The notes beneath the pieces were generated by a model. It had not been told where the DNA came from, made no database searches, and saw only the letters and a list, made by a program, of their open reading frames with translations. This document shows positions 15,728 to 24,191 of a stretch of 64,000 nt of DNA, in pieces. Each line of letters starts with the position of its first letter. Position 1 is the first letter of the stretch. The position numbers and the translations under genes are program-made. The stretch spans positions 496,001 through 560,000 of the forward strand of contig NZ_JAGIOC010000001.1 in NCBI RefSeq assembly GCF_017876515.1, in the 5' to 3' direction. The DNA comes from Brachybacterium fresconis (GTDB lineage: Bacteria > Actinomycetota > Actinomycetes > Actinomycetales > Dermabacteraceae).

Positions 15728-17175
15728 GACCGAGCCCCCTTCGGTGCGTCCTTCGCCCCGCCCAGCACTGCGTAAACGACGGCGGCTACGACTCCAGAGA
15801 TCAGCCAGTCCATCCCGTTGCGGCCCAGCCACGTGTCGAACAGCGGGCCCGTGTAGACAGGAGTGGAACCGGGGGTCATCTGCATGAACAGGACCCCGCA
15901 CACGATGCCGATTAGCCACGGTGCAAAGGCGCGCCAGCGGATGCCACCCGTGTACCAGTATCCGCTGGAGCGGCTCAGGTCCATGAGGGCTTCTTCGTTG
16001 TAGTAGTGCCGCCGGATCATGTCGACCAGGAACACACCGACCCAGGCGGAGATCGCCACGGCGAGCACCGAGATGAAGGACACGAACGGACCGTAGAACC
16101 CGTCGGCTACCAGCAAGAATAGGAGCGAGGCCGTGGTGGTGACCACGACGTCGACGATGACGGCGTGCGAGCGCTTCAGACGGATTCCGAGGGTCAACGT
16201 GACCAGGCCCGCGGAGTACACCGACAGGTGGTTCGACAGCAGCAGCCCGATGAACGAGACGATCAGGTAAGTGATCGCCACTGCGGGCGGCAGCGAGGCA
16301 CGGATCGTGTCCATGGGGTTCGCCGAGTCGACGATCTCGCTGTGGGAAGCGCCCAGCAGCGCCCCCATGGAGATCATCACTGTCAGGGGGATACCCGCAC
16401 CTGCGGCGGCTGACAGCACGAGAGGGGCGGCCTTGACCCTGGGTGACTGGTAACGGGCCATGTCTGCGCCCGAGTTTGCCCACCCAATGCCCGTCCCGGC
16501 GGCGATGGTGCCGATGCCGGTGAGGACGGCGGCGAGGGAGCCGGAGGAGGTGGCGGCCACGGCAGACCAGTCGACGCGGACCACGAGGAACACGATGATC
16601 ACGAGATTGATCGCCCCGAATATCCAGGTGGCCCACTTTTGGACTACGAGGATCGTGGCGTGTCCCATGGCGGAGACCGCGACGGTCAGACCCACGAAGA
16701 GTGCGACGCCGACGACGGTCACCACGGGCGCTTGCTTAGCCGCGGAGGCGGTGCCTAGCAAGAGGGAGGAGATCGTCACGACTCCGAGTGCAGCAGTGGA
16801 GGTGTTGACGGTTTCCCAGCCCAGCCGTGAGATCAGGGCCACGGAGGTCGGACCGGCGTTCCCCCGGGCGCCGAAGATCGCGCGCGAGAGAGTCAGGCTG
16901 GGGGCGCCACCGCGTTGACCGGCCACGGAAATGAGGCCGACCAGGGCGAACGAACCAAAGGCGCCAACGATCGCGACGATGGCCGCTTGCCAGACCGAGA
17001 GGTCGAGGGCGATAAGGGAGATGCCGAGCGGGAGGCCGATCACCGAGATATTAGCGGCGAACCAGACCCAGAATAGTTGGAGCGGGTATCCGTGCTGTTC
17101 AGATCTCGGGACAGGTTCGATGCCGCGTTGTTCGACAGCGTTGAGCGGAGCGGCATTGTTCGAGAGGTCAGTCAA
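15724..17175 (-). CDS. NCS1-type nucleobase/nucleoside permease
   Basis: The 483-residue membrane protein has about 12 hydrophobic segments and resembles purine-cytosine permeases: LFWVWFAANISVIGLPLG in segment 1, RAIFGARGN, and GIGWANSGADMARYQS around segments 6-7. It should import a nucleobase, nucleoside or related compound with H+ or Na+. The start is TTG at 17175, overlapping the ADP-ribosylglycohydrolase stop by 8 bases, with only a weak ribosome binding site, which suggests translational coupling. It takes the place of the MFS-type nucleoside carrier of the E. coli yegTUVW set. Confidence 0.88.
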   Translation of the reverse strand: MTDLSNNAAPLNAVEQRGIEPVPRSEQHGYPLQLFWVWFAANISVIGLPLGISLIALDLSVWQAAIVAIVGAFGSFALVGLISVAGQRGGAPSLTLSRAIFGARGNAGPTSVALISRLGWETVNTSTAALGVVTISSLLLGTASAAKQAPVVTVVGVALFVGLTVAVSAMGHATILVVQKWATWIFGAINLVIIVFLVVRVDWSAVAATSSGSLAAVLTGIGTIAAGTGIGWANSGADMARYQSPRVKAAPLVLSAAAGAGIPLTVMISMGALLGASHSEIVDSANPMDTIRASLPPAVAITYLIVSFIGLLLSNHLSVYSAGLVTLTLGIRLKRSHAVIVDVVVTTTASLLFLLVADGFYGPFVSFISVLAVAISAWVGVFLVDMIRRHYYNEEALMDLSRSSGYWYTGGIRWRAFAPWLIGIVCGVLFMQMTPGSTPVYTGPLFDTWLGRNGMDWLISGVVAAVVYAVLGGAKDAPKGARS

Positions 17176-18178
17176 GGTGATCTACTTCGTCTCGTAGGGT
17201 CAAGAGCTGGTCGGTAATCGGGTGCAGGGACAGACCGCTGATCGACTCGACCTTCTGGGTGGCGTTTGCAGGAAATGCCGCGGTGCCGTGACAGGCGCCG
17301 AGGATGGCACCGGTCATGGCGGCGATGGTGTCGGTATCACCACCAAGGGATGCCGCGCGAGTCAGAGCACGCCACGGATCGCTGGCGTCGTGGTCGGCGA
17401 TCAAGAGCGCGCACACCACCGATTCCTGCGACTGGACTGAGCTGCCGACAACGTCGTAGAGGAAGGCGTCAAACGCATCGTCGGCCAAGCTTCGGATGGA
17501 GTCCCGGAAGGCGGCCGTCCTCTCGGCGATCGAGGCACCAGCTACCCAGTGCCCGCGTGCGGCGCCGCGCCGTGCGGCTGAGATCGCACGGTCCACGGCC
17601 TCGTGTGGGCTAAGTCCTTCGATGCCACTGCTGACTGCGGTCGCCACGGCAGACGCGCCGGCGATGCCAAGGCCCGTGTTATGGGTTACACGGCCGGACT
17701 CGACGACCGCGTCCTCAAGAGCCGCGCCAGGCCGGTAGGCAATGCCGACGGGTGCGATACGCATGGCCGCCCCATTTGTGGTGCCCGTGCTCCCGGTCTC
17801 ATCTGGCGGTATCCCGTCCTGGAGGTTGCGCAACGCGAGCCGCGTCGAGGGACCTAGCAAATCCAGTGAACCGCGGCGGATCATCGATCGTTCCCAGTCC
17901 AACAGTGCATTGGCCAGCGCGAGCGGGTCGACGTGTCCCCCACCTTCAATCAACAGGTGGGCCAGGATGATCGCCTGTTCAGTGTCGTCAGTGATGGATC
18001 CCGCTGGCATCGACGGAGCGATCGGCTGGTCGGGTGCAGCGTCCACGAGGCCATTGATCCGGTTGTACCGTTCCCGGATGCTGGTTCGGGACAAGGACTG
18101 CGTCGGCATGCCCAAGGCATCGCCGAGCGCGAGCCCGAGCAACGCGCCATGGGCGCGGTCGTGCGAGGTCGTACTCAC
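17168..18178 (-). CDS. ADP-ribosylglycohydrolase family protein
   Basis: This 336-residue protein has the ADP-ribosylglycohydrolase fold markers: GALLGLALGDALG (11-23), the metal-binding SITDDTE (61-67) and GGDTDTIAAMTGAI near the C-terminus, which together bind two Mg ions. Family members cleave N-ribosyl bonds. In this operon with a permease and a PfkB kinase it more likely splits an imported ribosylated small molecule than ADP-ribosylated protein. Its ATG overlaps the GntR stop (ATGA). E. coli YegU is the analogous protein. Confidence 0.9.
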   Translation of the reverse strand: MSTTSHDRAHGALLGLALGDALGMPTQSLSRTSIRERYNRINGLVDAAPDQPIAPSMPAGSITDDTEQAIILAHLLIEGGGHVDPLALANALLDWERSMIRRGSLDLLGPSTRLALRNLQDGIPPDETGSTGTTNGAAMRIAPVGIAYRPGAALEDAVVESGRVTHNTGLGIAGASAVATAVSSGIEGLSPHEAVDRAISAARRGAARGHWVAGASIAERTAAFRDSIRSLADDAFDAFLYDVVGSSVQSQESVVCALLIADHDASDPWRALTRAASLGGDTDTIAAMTGAILGACHGTAAFPANATQKVESISGLSLHPITDQLLTLRDEVDHLD

Positions 18179-18900
18179 GAGTTCTCTCCGAAGGTGAGGG
18201 TCAGTCGAAAATGTCGGGGATCGAGCAGGGAAATGACGTGCTCGACGAAGGTTCCGGTGACGTCGAAGGACGTGCGGACGCTGCGGAGGAAGCTCGTGCC
18301 AACATCGCGTCCCAGGATTGAGGCTTCCCGGGCGTCGAGTGGGCGCACGTCGACCTGCTGAGTGCCGTGATCAGAGATGAGTCCGGCGTCGGCCAGGGCG
18401 TTGGCCAACGACCCCTCGGGCAGACCTTGACCGGGCAGATCGACGAGGCCGGCGACGGCGGGAACAGTCGAGCACTCGAAGGAGATCGGACATGGCCGGC
18501 CATCCTCGAGAACGCTGCGCACTCGTCGCACTGCTATCCCCTGGTCGAGTGAAACCTCCGTGGGGAGCTCGGGCACCATGCTGCGTTCTACTGGCTCGAT
18601 ACCCAGTACACGGGTGCTTACGTCGAGCCCAGCCTCGGTCATGGATCGCGCCCATCCACGCCCCAGACGGTGCCCGTCGAACGAGACGAATGATCCCAAC
18701 CCGGAACGGGTGGCGATCAGACGTTGGCGCTGGAGATCCGCGAGGGCCTGGCGGATCGTCCCTCGAGAGACTCCGAACTCGCGCGCTAACTCGTTCTCCC
18801 CGGCCAGGCGTGCACCTGGTGCATAGCGGCCGTCGTAGATCCGCTCGGAGAGTGTGGCCACGATGCGCTCGCGCTTCCCGCGAGCCGGGTGTTTAGACAT
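18175..18900 (-). CDS. GntR family regulator (HutC/UTRA type)
   Basis: The 241-residue protein has a GntR winged helix (residues about 8-72; LAREFGVSRGTIRQALADLQRQRLI) and a C-terminal UTRA effector domain. The ATG at 18900 directly abuts a perfect TGTATATACA palindrome, and no Shine-Dalgarno is seen, so the message may be leaderless or very short. It heads the operon and overlaps the ADP-ribosylglycohydrolase start by 4 bp. It probably represses its own operon until a nucleoside- or sugar-phosphate-like ligand binds. E. coli YegW is the analogue. Confidence 0.92.
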   Translation of the reverse strand: MSKHPARGKRERIVATLSERIYDGRYAPGARLAGENELAREFGVSRGTIRQALADLQRQRLIATRSGLGSFVSFDGHRLGRGWARSMTEAGLDVSTRVLGIEPVERSMVPELPTEVSLDQGIAVRRVRSVLEDGRPCPISFECSTVPAVAGLVDLPGQGLPEGSLANALADAGLISDHGTQQVDVRPLDAREASILGRDVGTSFLRSVRTSFDVTGTFVEHVISLLDPRHFRLTLTFGENS

Positions 18901-18909
18901 GTATATACA
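18900..18909. promoter_or_regulatory. Putative GntR operator
   Basis: TGTATATACA is a perfect 10-bp palindrome overlapping the first base of the GntR start codon, with GGTACA next to it. AT-rich palindromes of this kind are usual for GntR operators. A repressor here would block its own transcription start. Confidence 0.55.
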
Positions 18910-19440
18910 GGTACACCATAGCTCGGTACGGGTCAAGGCGCCGTTGCGCGGCCCGCTGGCCCACCACCCGTCCGCTGCGGAGCTCCGTACGGCACTCTCG
19001 TGCGATGCAGCTCCCTGGTCGGGCGAGGCCACTTCCGAGGCGAACCATGAATTTCCGCCGTCTGTCCAGCACTCTGCGACTCCGGAATGCATCCGCTGGT
19101 CAGCCCAAGCCCTTGGGATCAGCAAGCCGATGCATCACACACCACCCACGGGCGAGAAGCATCGCCGTCGACAGCACCGGCACCGTGCGAACTCTCGGTG
19201 AGCTGGACGCTTCGGACCTGGGCCTTCTTCGCGAAGGACCTGTCTGGTCGCCGCCGCACCGCCCACACTGCCGCGACCGCTGCCGGATTCGCCGACCACT
19301 ATGAGCACGCGTCGAGCCGATGCCAGGAGGGTCCGCGCCGGTGATGATCGCCCCGGCGTGGAGGCCTGGGCCGCCTCTCGCCACTGGCGCCGCCCACTTC
19401 CCTCATCGACAGGCCACCATCACAGGAGGGACGCGGCACC
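18910..19440. other. 530-base gap with no recognisable gene
   Basis: Beyond the GntR promoter nothing coding is convincing in this stretch. Short open frames exist on both strands but none has a clear ribosome binding site with recognisable sequence. It may be the remains of a decayed gene, like its frameshifted neighbours downstream. Confidence 0.4.
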
Positions 19441-20217
19441 ATGACGGTCAAGCGGAAGAAGGACACGGGCGAGCAGGGCAACGGCGGCCAGTTCGGCACC
19501 ACCCACCGGGGAGAGGCGGACGTGTCCGTTCCCCCTGTTGACTCCGGGCGGGAGCACCCGTTCCCTGCGAAGGGCTACTACTCCGCCGAAGAGCTCGAAT
19601 CTCTCGAGGACCGCGGCATCACGGTGAAGACCTCTCCCCTGCCCCGCCGCACGCCGTTCGTCGACCGCAACGCGGAGCTCGGATCCGGGACGACCATCGG
19701 CACGAGCGTGTTCATCGAGAGCGCCTCACGAATCGGCCAGGACGCCAAAGTCTCCAACCACAGCCTGGTCGTGGTGGACGCTCAGGTCGGAGACGATGCC
19801 ACCGTCGGCAAGCATGCCACCGTGTCCTCCGGCGCGCAGATCGGAGATCGCAGCTCCGTCGACTTTCGCTCCACAGTGGGCCAGGACGCGTCCATCGAGG
19901 ACTCCCCTGGTCGGCGTGAACAGCAGCGTCGGTGACCGCAGCACCATGGGGCCCGCAGCTGCATAGTCGGCGGCGCCCACGTCGGCAAGGACGTCCGGGC
20001 CGGTGACGATGTCGTGATCGGCTCCCGAGCACGGATCGACGATGGCGTGACGATCGGCGACGGCGCAGTGGTCTGGGGCCACATCACCTCCGACGTCGCC
20101 CCGGAAGAGGTACGCCGCGATGGCCAGACGTTCGACGCCCTCACCGAGTGCTGCGAAGAGGCCGCGTCCGGGTCCCAGGGAGGGTGGCTGCCCAAGCAGT
20201 ACGGCCGCGCCCGCTGA
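19441..20217 (+). pseudogene. Hexapeptide-repeat (left-handed beta-helix) protein, frameshifted
   Basis: From ATG 19441 the first frame runs to about 19905 and encodes repeated hexapeptides (ELGSGTTIGTSVFIESASRI, then AQVGDDATVGKHATVSSGA). The repeats then continue in a second frame (VGVNSSVGDRSTM, ending at a TAG near 19963) and a third (IVGGAHVGKDVRAGDDVVIG to 20217). At least two indels are needed. The N-terminus (KRKKDTGEQGNGGQFGTTHR) recalls a leader seen in actinobacterial phage and plasmid proteins. No enzyme domain is visible, so whether it was an acyltransferase or a structural protein is unknown. Confidence 0.65.
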
Positions 20218-20300
20218 CGACCCCGGCACCCAGTAGTCCCACCAGCGCTCTTCCCCGCCCACTGGTCTCGTCGACCGGCACTCGAGGAGAGGTGAAGACG

Positions 20301-20715
20301 ATGGGCATGGGGCGAGGGCCACGATTCGAGAAGGATTCTGAGGACCTGATCGAGGCGCTCAGCGGCCACGGGGTGAGGGTCGGGCTGTTCGTGCTGGTGC
20401 TGCTGGTCGGCGGCTCGATCCTGGTCGGGATCTTCTGGTGTTCAAGGGCTACCCGCCACCCCTGCCGAGTTCGCCGTTCACCTCGGCCAGGCCACGCATC
20501 TGCGACGCACCACCCGCCCGGAGCCCACCCGAGCCGAGATCGCCGAGCACACGGGCATGGACGACCTCGACCACGGATCCGGTCAGCTTCCCGACGACGA
20601 CCCCTGGAACGGGCGGCGGGCCCCGAAGGCCGACTCGGACCGGGTCTACGCCGACGACGGCACAGAGCTGCGCGGTGCCGCTGCGGCCGCGCGGGCCGCG
20701 AAGAAGCCCTCCTGA
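20301..20715 (+). pseudogene. Small membrane protein gene with a frameshift
   Basis: ATG 20301, preceded by GAGGAGAGGTG, opens a frame with one membrane segment (VGLFVLVLLVGGSILVGIFW). Near 20440 the sensible reading shifts by one base into a frame that encodes an acidic, soluble tail (AEIAEHTGMDDLDHGSG, ending AAAARAAKKPS) and stops at 20713-20715. The join would give a protein of about 137 residues. I do not recognise a family. It could be one gene with a frameshift or two remnants. Confidence 0.45.
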
Positions 20716-20821
20716 CGGTCCTCAGAACGCGGAACACAGTGGTGATCGACGCTGCGAGAATCGGTCGAGCTCTGCTGCCGAATTCGAGGGAGGAGTTAAG
20801 CGACGGTCCTTCCCCGAGGTC

Positions 20822-21160
20822 TCACATGCGTTGCAGGAGGAAACCGGCACAGATGACGCCGATGACGAGAACAGCGATCGTAGCGAAGAGGACCGCGGGG
20901 CCTCCGTGGGCGAGTACCTGCCCGCGGTGCAGCTGTGCGTGCCTTCTACGGTACTCCCGTGCCGTGAATGTGTAGGCCAGAAGGGCGAAGCACGCAACGA
21001 CGAGGCCTGCAAGAACGGCGAACACACCCAGCTCTTCCACGGTGCACCGCAGCGCAATCAAGCTCGTCAGCCCGAATGAGAGACACGTGCGACGCCAGGC
21101 CAGCAATGTTCGTTCGAGCTGCAGGCCTCGGTCGAACACACCATCAGCCGGTGAGTTCAT
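20822..21160 (-). CDS. DUF202 small membrane protein (second copy)
   Basis: The 112-residue protein has the DUF202 start (FDRGLQLERTLLAWRRTCLSFGL) and about three membrane segments. DUF202 proteins such as YidG/YidH have no established function. The ATG overlaps the preceding DUF202 gene's stop by 4 bp, making a coupled FGE-DUF202-DUF202 set. The pair may form a heteromeric membrane complex; that is inference. Confidence 0.85.
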   Translation of the reverse strand: MNSPADGVFDRGLQLERTLLAWRRTCLSFGLTSLIALRCTVEELGVFAVLAGLVVACFALLAYTFTAREYRRRHAQLHRGQVLAHGGPAVLFATIAVLVIGVICAGFLLQRM

Positions 21161-21519
21161 GCGTAGATTCCGATCGTGACCAGAGATACGGCAATCACGA
21201 TGCCCACGGAGATGATCGCGCCGGTGGCGAGGCCGGGAAGCGCTTCGGCGCGACGCAAGGAGCGTTCGGCAGCGCGCCAGCCGAACCATGCCCGTACGAC
21301 CGCGAAGGTGCCCAGCGCGATGAAGACCGATGCCGCGGCGGTCCGCCAGCTTGACGCATCCGGGAGCGTGAGCGCTTCCAGCGCAAATGCGGCAGCGTAC
21401 ATCGCCAAAGCAGTGCGGAGCCAGGCGAGGAACGTGCGCTCGTTGGCCAGACTGAACCGCGGGTCTGGCTCCTCCCCCGTCTCATAAACGTTGCGTGGGA
21501 ATCGCCGCGGAGTGGTCAT
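21157..21519 (-). CDS. DUF202 small membrane protein (YidH-like, first copy)
   Basis: This 120-residue protein begins with a charged segment and then DPRFSLANERTFLAWLRTALA, the DUF202/YidH signature, followed by three hydrophobic segments. It lies between the FGE gene and a second DUF202 gene, with ATGA overlaps at both ends. Two adjacent DUF202 genes are common in bacteria (yidG-yidH), but the link to FGE is unusual and suggests a role near sulfate ester metabolism or its membrane side. Confidence 0.88.
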   Translation of the reverse strand: MTTPRRFPRNVYETGEEPDPRFSLANERTFLAWLRTALAMYAAAFALEALTLPDASSWRTAAASVFIALGTFAVVRAWFGWRAAERSLRRAEALPGLATGAIISVGIVIAVSLVTIGIYA

Positions 21520-22520
21520 GACAGCGCCTCCCGCCGCGCAACGGTGCGGAATCCGCCGTTGCCCATCGAGGAGTCCGGGGTGTTCTGCGAGCGCGCAGAG
21601 TTGCGGTAGCGGTTGCAGTACGAGATGTGGCAGAGGTAGCTGCCGCCACGCATGATCCGGGTCTGGCCGGTCTCGGGGCCGACGGGGTCGGTCACCACCA
21701 TGCGGTGCTCCGCGCTGGTGCCGCGCCGGTAGGTGGCGGGGTGGAACCAGTCCTCGCACCACTCCCACACGTTTCCGACGGGCTGCCAGAGCCCGTACCC
21801 GTTGGGCTCGAAGGTGCGTACGGGGGCGGTGGTGAGGAAGCCATCCTCGAGCGTGTTGGCTCGCGGGAAATCGCCCTGCCAGATGTTCGCACGCCAGCCG
21901 CCGGCGTCGACCTCTTCATCACCCCACGGGTACTTCGCACCCTCGATGCCACCACGCGCGGCATACTCCCACTCGGCTTCGGTGGGCAGGCGTCGGCCCG
22001 CCCACTCGCAATATGCCTGGGCGTCGTTCCAGCTCACATGCACGACGGGATGGTCGCCGAGGCCGTCCACGTCCGAGCTGCTCCCGCCGGGATGGCGCCA
22101 GTCAGCACCCTGCACTCCAGCCCACCAGGGGGCGCCCGTGACAGGGCCCATGACGTCCTCCTGCGTCGCCGCGATCGCCAGGTGGAAGACAGCGGAGAAG
22201 CCGAAGCTCTCCGCCTCGGTCACATATCCGGTGTCCTCGACGAAGCGGGCGAAGTCGTCGTTGGTGACCGTGGTGGCGTCGATGTCGAAGGCACTGATGG
22301 CGACGTCGTGGAGCGGGGCCTCGCCGTCGGCCCGGTTCCGATCGCCCGAGGAATCCCCCATCGTGAAAGAGCCGCCGGGGACCGCGATCTGCTCGATCGC
22401 GTGGCGTCCCGGGCGCTGGGTAATCCTCACTGTGCTCGCTGGGGCGATCCCGGCGAACTCAGCGCGCGACGGGACCCCGCAGGAGCACCCTGCACCCGGC
22501 ACTTCCGCTGCTTCGACCAC
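21516..22520 (-). CDS. Formylglycine-generating enzyme (sulfatase-activating)
   Basis: FGE oxidises the CxPxR cysteine of sulfatases to formylglycine, using oxygen and copper. This 334-residue protein has the FGE/SUMF1 fold motifs in order: GGSFTMGDSSGD, TNDDFARFVEDTGY, HPVVHVSWNDAQAYCEWAGRR, RLPTEAEWEYAARGG and GNVWEWCEDW. Both catalytic cysteines are present: Cys297 and Cys302 in SYLCHISYCNRYRNSAR. GTG at 22520 is chosen because AAAGGAG lies 5 bases upstream; a frame extends further to 22598. A Cys-Gly motif (GCSCG) near residue 11 is shared with the broken copy. It has no signal peptide, matching three cytoplasmic sulfatases in this island. Confidence 0.95.
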   Translation of the reverse strand: MVEAAEVPGAGCSCGVPSRAEFAGIAPASTVRITQRPGRHAIEQIAVPGGSFTMGDSSGDRNRADGEAPLHDVAISAFDIDATTVTNDDFARFVEDTGYVTEAESFGFSAVFHLAIAATQEDVMGPVTGAPWWAGVQGADWRHPGGSSSDVDGLGDHPVVHVSWNDAQAYCEWAGRRLPTEAEWEYAARGGIEGAKYPWGDEEVDAGGWRANIWQGDFPRANTLEDGFLTTAPVRTFEPNGYGLWQPVGNVWEWCEDWFHPATYRRGTSAEHRMVVTDPVGPETGQTRIMRGGSYLCHISYCNRYRNSARSQNTPDSSMGNGGFRTVARREALS

Positions 22521-22625
22521 CTGGGCTCCTTTCGTGAGGCCACCATGCTCGCAGATCTGGGGGTGCGCAGCTGGTCGGCCGCTCGTGGCAACGGTCACGA
22601 GTGCTCAAAGGATTCAGCATTGGTT

Positions 22626-22637
22626 TCAAACGTTTGA
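22626..22637. promoter_or_regulatory. Putative LacI operator upstream of the GPH transporter
   Basis: TCAAACGTTTGA is a perfect 12-bp palindrome with the central CG characteristic of LacI-family sites. It lies 120 bases before the transporter start, in the space shared with the divergent FGE operon, so it could control both. Confidence 0.65.
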
Positions 22638-22757
22638 GTTCCTACAGTCAAGACTCGCGACCCGGTGATCGTTCCGAAAGGAACGGATGATCTGCCGGCC
22701 CCTCGCCGCACACGCGCCGCGCCCCGCCGTGCATGCCGCACGCCTCAAAGGAGAGAC

Positions 22758-24191
22758 ATGACCAGACCGACGATCGCCGCACCACCTCGCCCGCACACGC
22801 CGATCCGTCCGTTCGGCGCCCGCGACAGGATCGGTTACCTGTTCGGAGACCTCGGGAACGACTTCACGTTCATCCTCGCCTCGGCGTACCTGATGGTGTA
22901 CTACACCAACATCGCCGGGCTCGAGGCCGCGCATGTCGGGCTGCTCTTCCTCGCCGCGCGCCTGGTCGATGCGTTCACCGACATCGGCTGGGGACGCTTC
23001 CTCGACCGCCATGTCCCCTCCGCGAAGGGGCGGTTCCGTCCCTGGGTCGCACGAATGGCCGTGCCGGTCGGCATCGCGAGTGCGCTGATGTACGTGCCGT
23101 TCACGGCCGACTGGGCGTACGGCGCCAAGCTCGCCTACGCCGCCGTCACGTATCTGCTGTGGGGATCGGTCTTCTACACGACGACGAACATCGCCTACGG
23201 CTCCATGGCCTCCGTGCTGACGATCGTCCCGGGCGAACGCGCCTCCCTCTCAGTGTTCCGCGGCATCGGCGCGAACATCGCCGGGCTGTTCGTCTCCCTG
23301 GTGCCGCCGCTCCTCATCTACACCATGGTCGACGGCCAGTCGCAGCTGGACGGCCAGCGCATGTTCCTCACCGCGATCGTGTTCTCGGCCCTGGCCGTCG
23401 TCTGGTACCTGCTGTGCACGACGAACGTCCGCGAGCGCGTGGCCGCCCCCGTCGGAACGGTCGAACGCCGCTCCCTCCTCAAGCTGGCGCGCTCTCTCGT
23501 GAGCAGCAGACCGCTGCTCACCCTGATCGCCGCGAACATCATCATCATGCTCGGTGCCCTGCTGATGGGCACGATCGCTGCCTATCTGTGGCTGTACCAC
23601 TTCAACGACGGCGCCCTCTCCGGTCCCGCACAGCTGACCTCCTACCTGCCCGGCTTGCTGCTCTCGCCCTTCGCTGCGCGACTCGCGGCGCGCTTCGGCA
23701 AGAAGGAGGTCGTCACCGTCTCGCTGATCCTCGCCGGCGGCGTGTACATCGCCATCTTCGCGCTGCACATCACCTCGGCCTGGGTCTTCATCGGGGCGTC
23801 CTTCTTCGCCGGCTTCGGCATCGGCTTCTACAACCTGATGGTGTGGGCTCTCGTCGGGGACATCATCGACGACGAGGAGCGGCGCAACGGAGAGCGGGAC
23901 GACGGCACCGTCTACGCCATCAACACGTGGGCTCGCAAGCTCGGACAGGCAGCCGCGGGCGGGCTCGGCGGATTCGCGCTCACCCTGGTGGGCTTCCAGT
24001 CCGGTCAGAGCACCCAGAGCGGAGAGACCGCCGACGGGATCTATACGATCGCCACCCTGGTGCCCGGCGTCCTCTTCCTGGTTGCCGCGGCGATCCTGCT
24101 GTTCCTCTACCCGCTCAATCGTGCTCGCGTGGATGCCAATGTGGCAGAGCTCGCGCGGCGACGAGACGAGAAGGAGTCCGAGACCCGATGA
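22758..24191 (+). CDS. GPH family (glycoside-pentoside-hexuronide) symporter
   Basis: The 477-residue membrane protein resembles MelB/GPH symporters: it opens with RIGYLFGDLGNDFTF, has RLVDAFTDIGWGRFLDR after segment 2, and a late NTWARKLGQAAAGGLGG helix. These carry glycosides with H+ or Na+. AAAGGAGAG (22747-22755) sets the ATG at 22758; the frame is open further upstream. It overlaps the LacI gene (ATGA) and is followed by a sulfatase, so it likely imports a sulfated or unsulfated sugar. Confidence 0.9.
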   Translation: MTRPTIAAPPRPHTPIRPFGARDRIGYLFGDLGNDFTFILASAYLMVYYTNIAGLEAAHVGLLFLAARLVDAFTDIGWGRFLDRHVPSAKGRFRPWVARMAVPVGIASALMYVPFTADWAYGAKLAYAAVTYLLWGSVFYTTTNIAYGSMASVLTIVPGERASLSVFRGIGANIAGLFVSLVPPLLIYTMVDGQSQLDGQRMFLTAIVFSALAVVWYLLCTTNVRERVAAPVGTVERRSLLKLARSLVSSRPLLTLIAANIIIMLGALLMGTIAAYLWLYHFNDGALSGPAQLTSYLPGLLLSPFAARLAARFGKKEVVTVSLILAGGVYIAIFALHITSAWVFIGASFFAGFGIGFYNLMVWALVGDIIDDEERRNGERDDGTVYAINTWARKLGQAAAGGLGGFALTLVGFQSGQSTQSGETADGIYTIATLVPGVLFLVAAAILLFLYPLNRARVDANVAELARRRDEKESETR

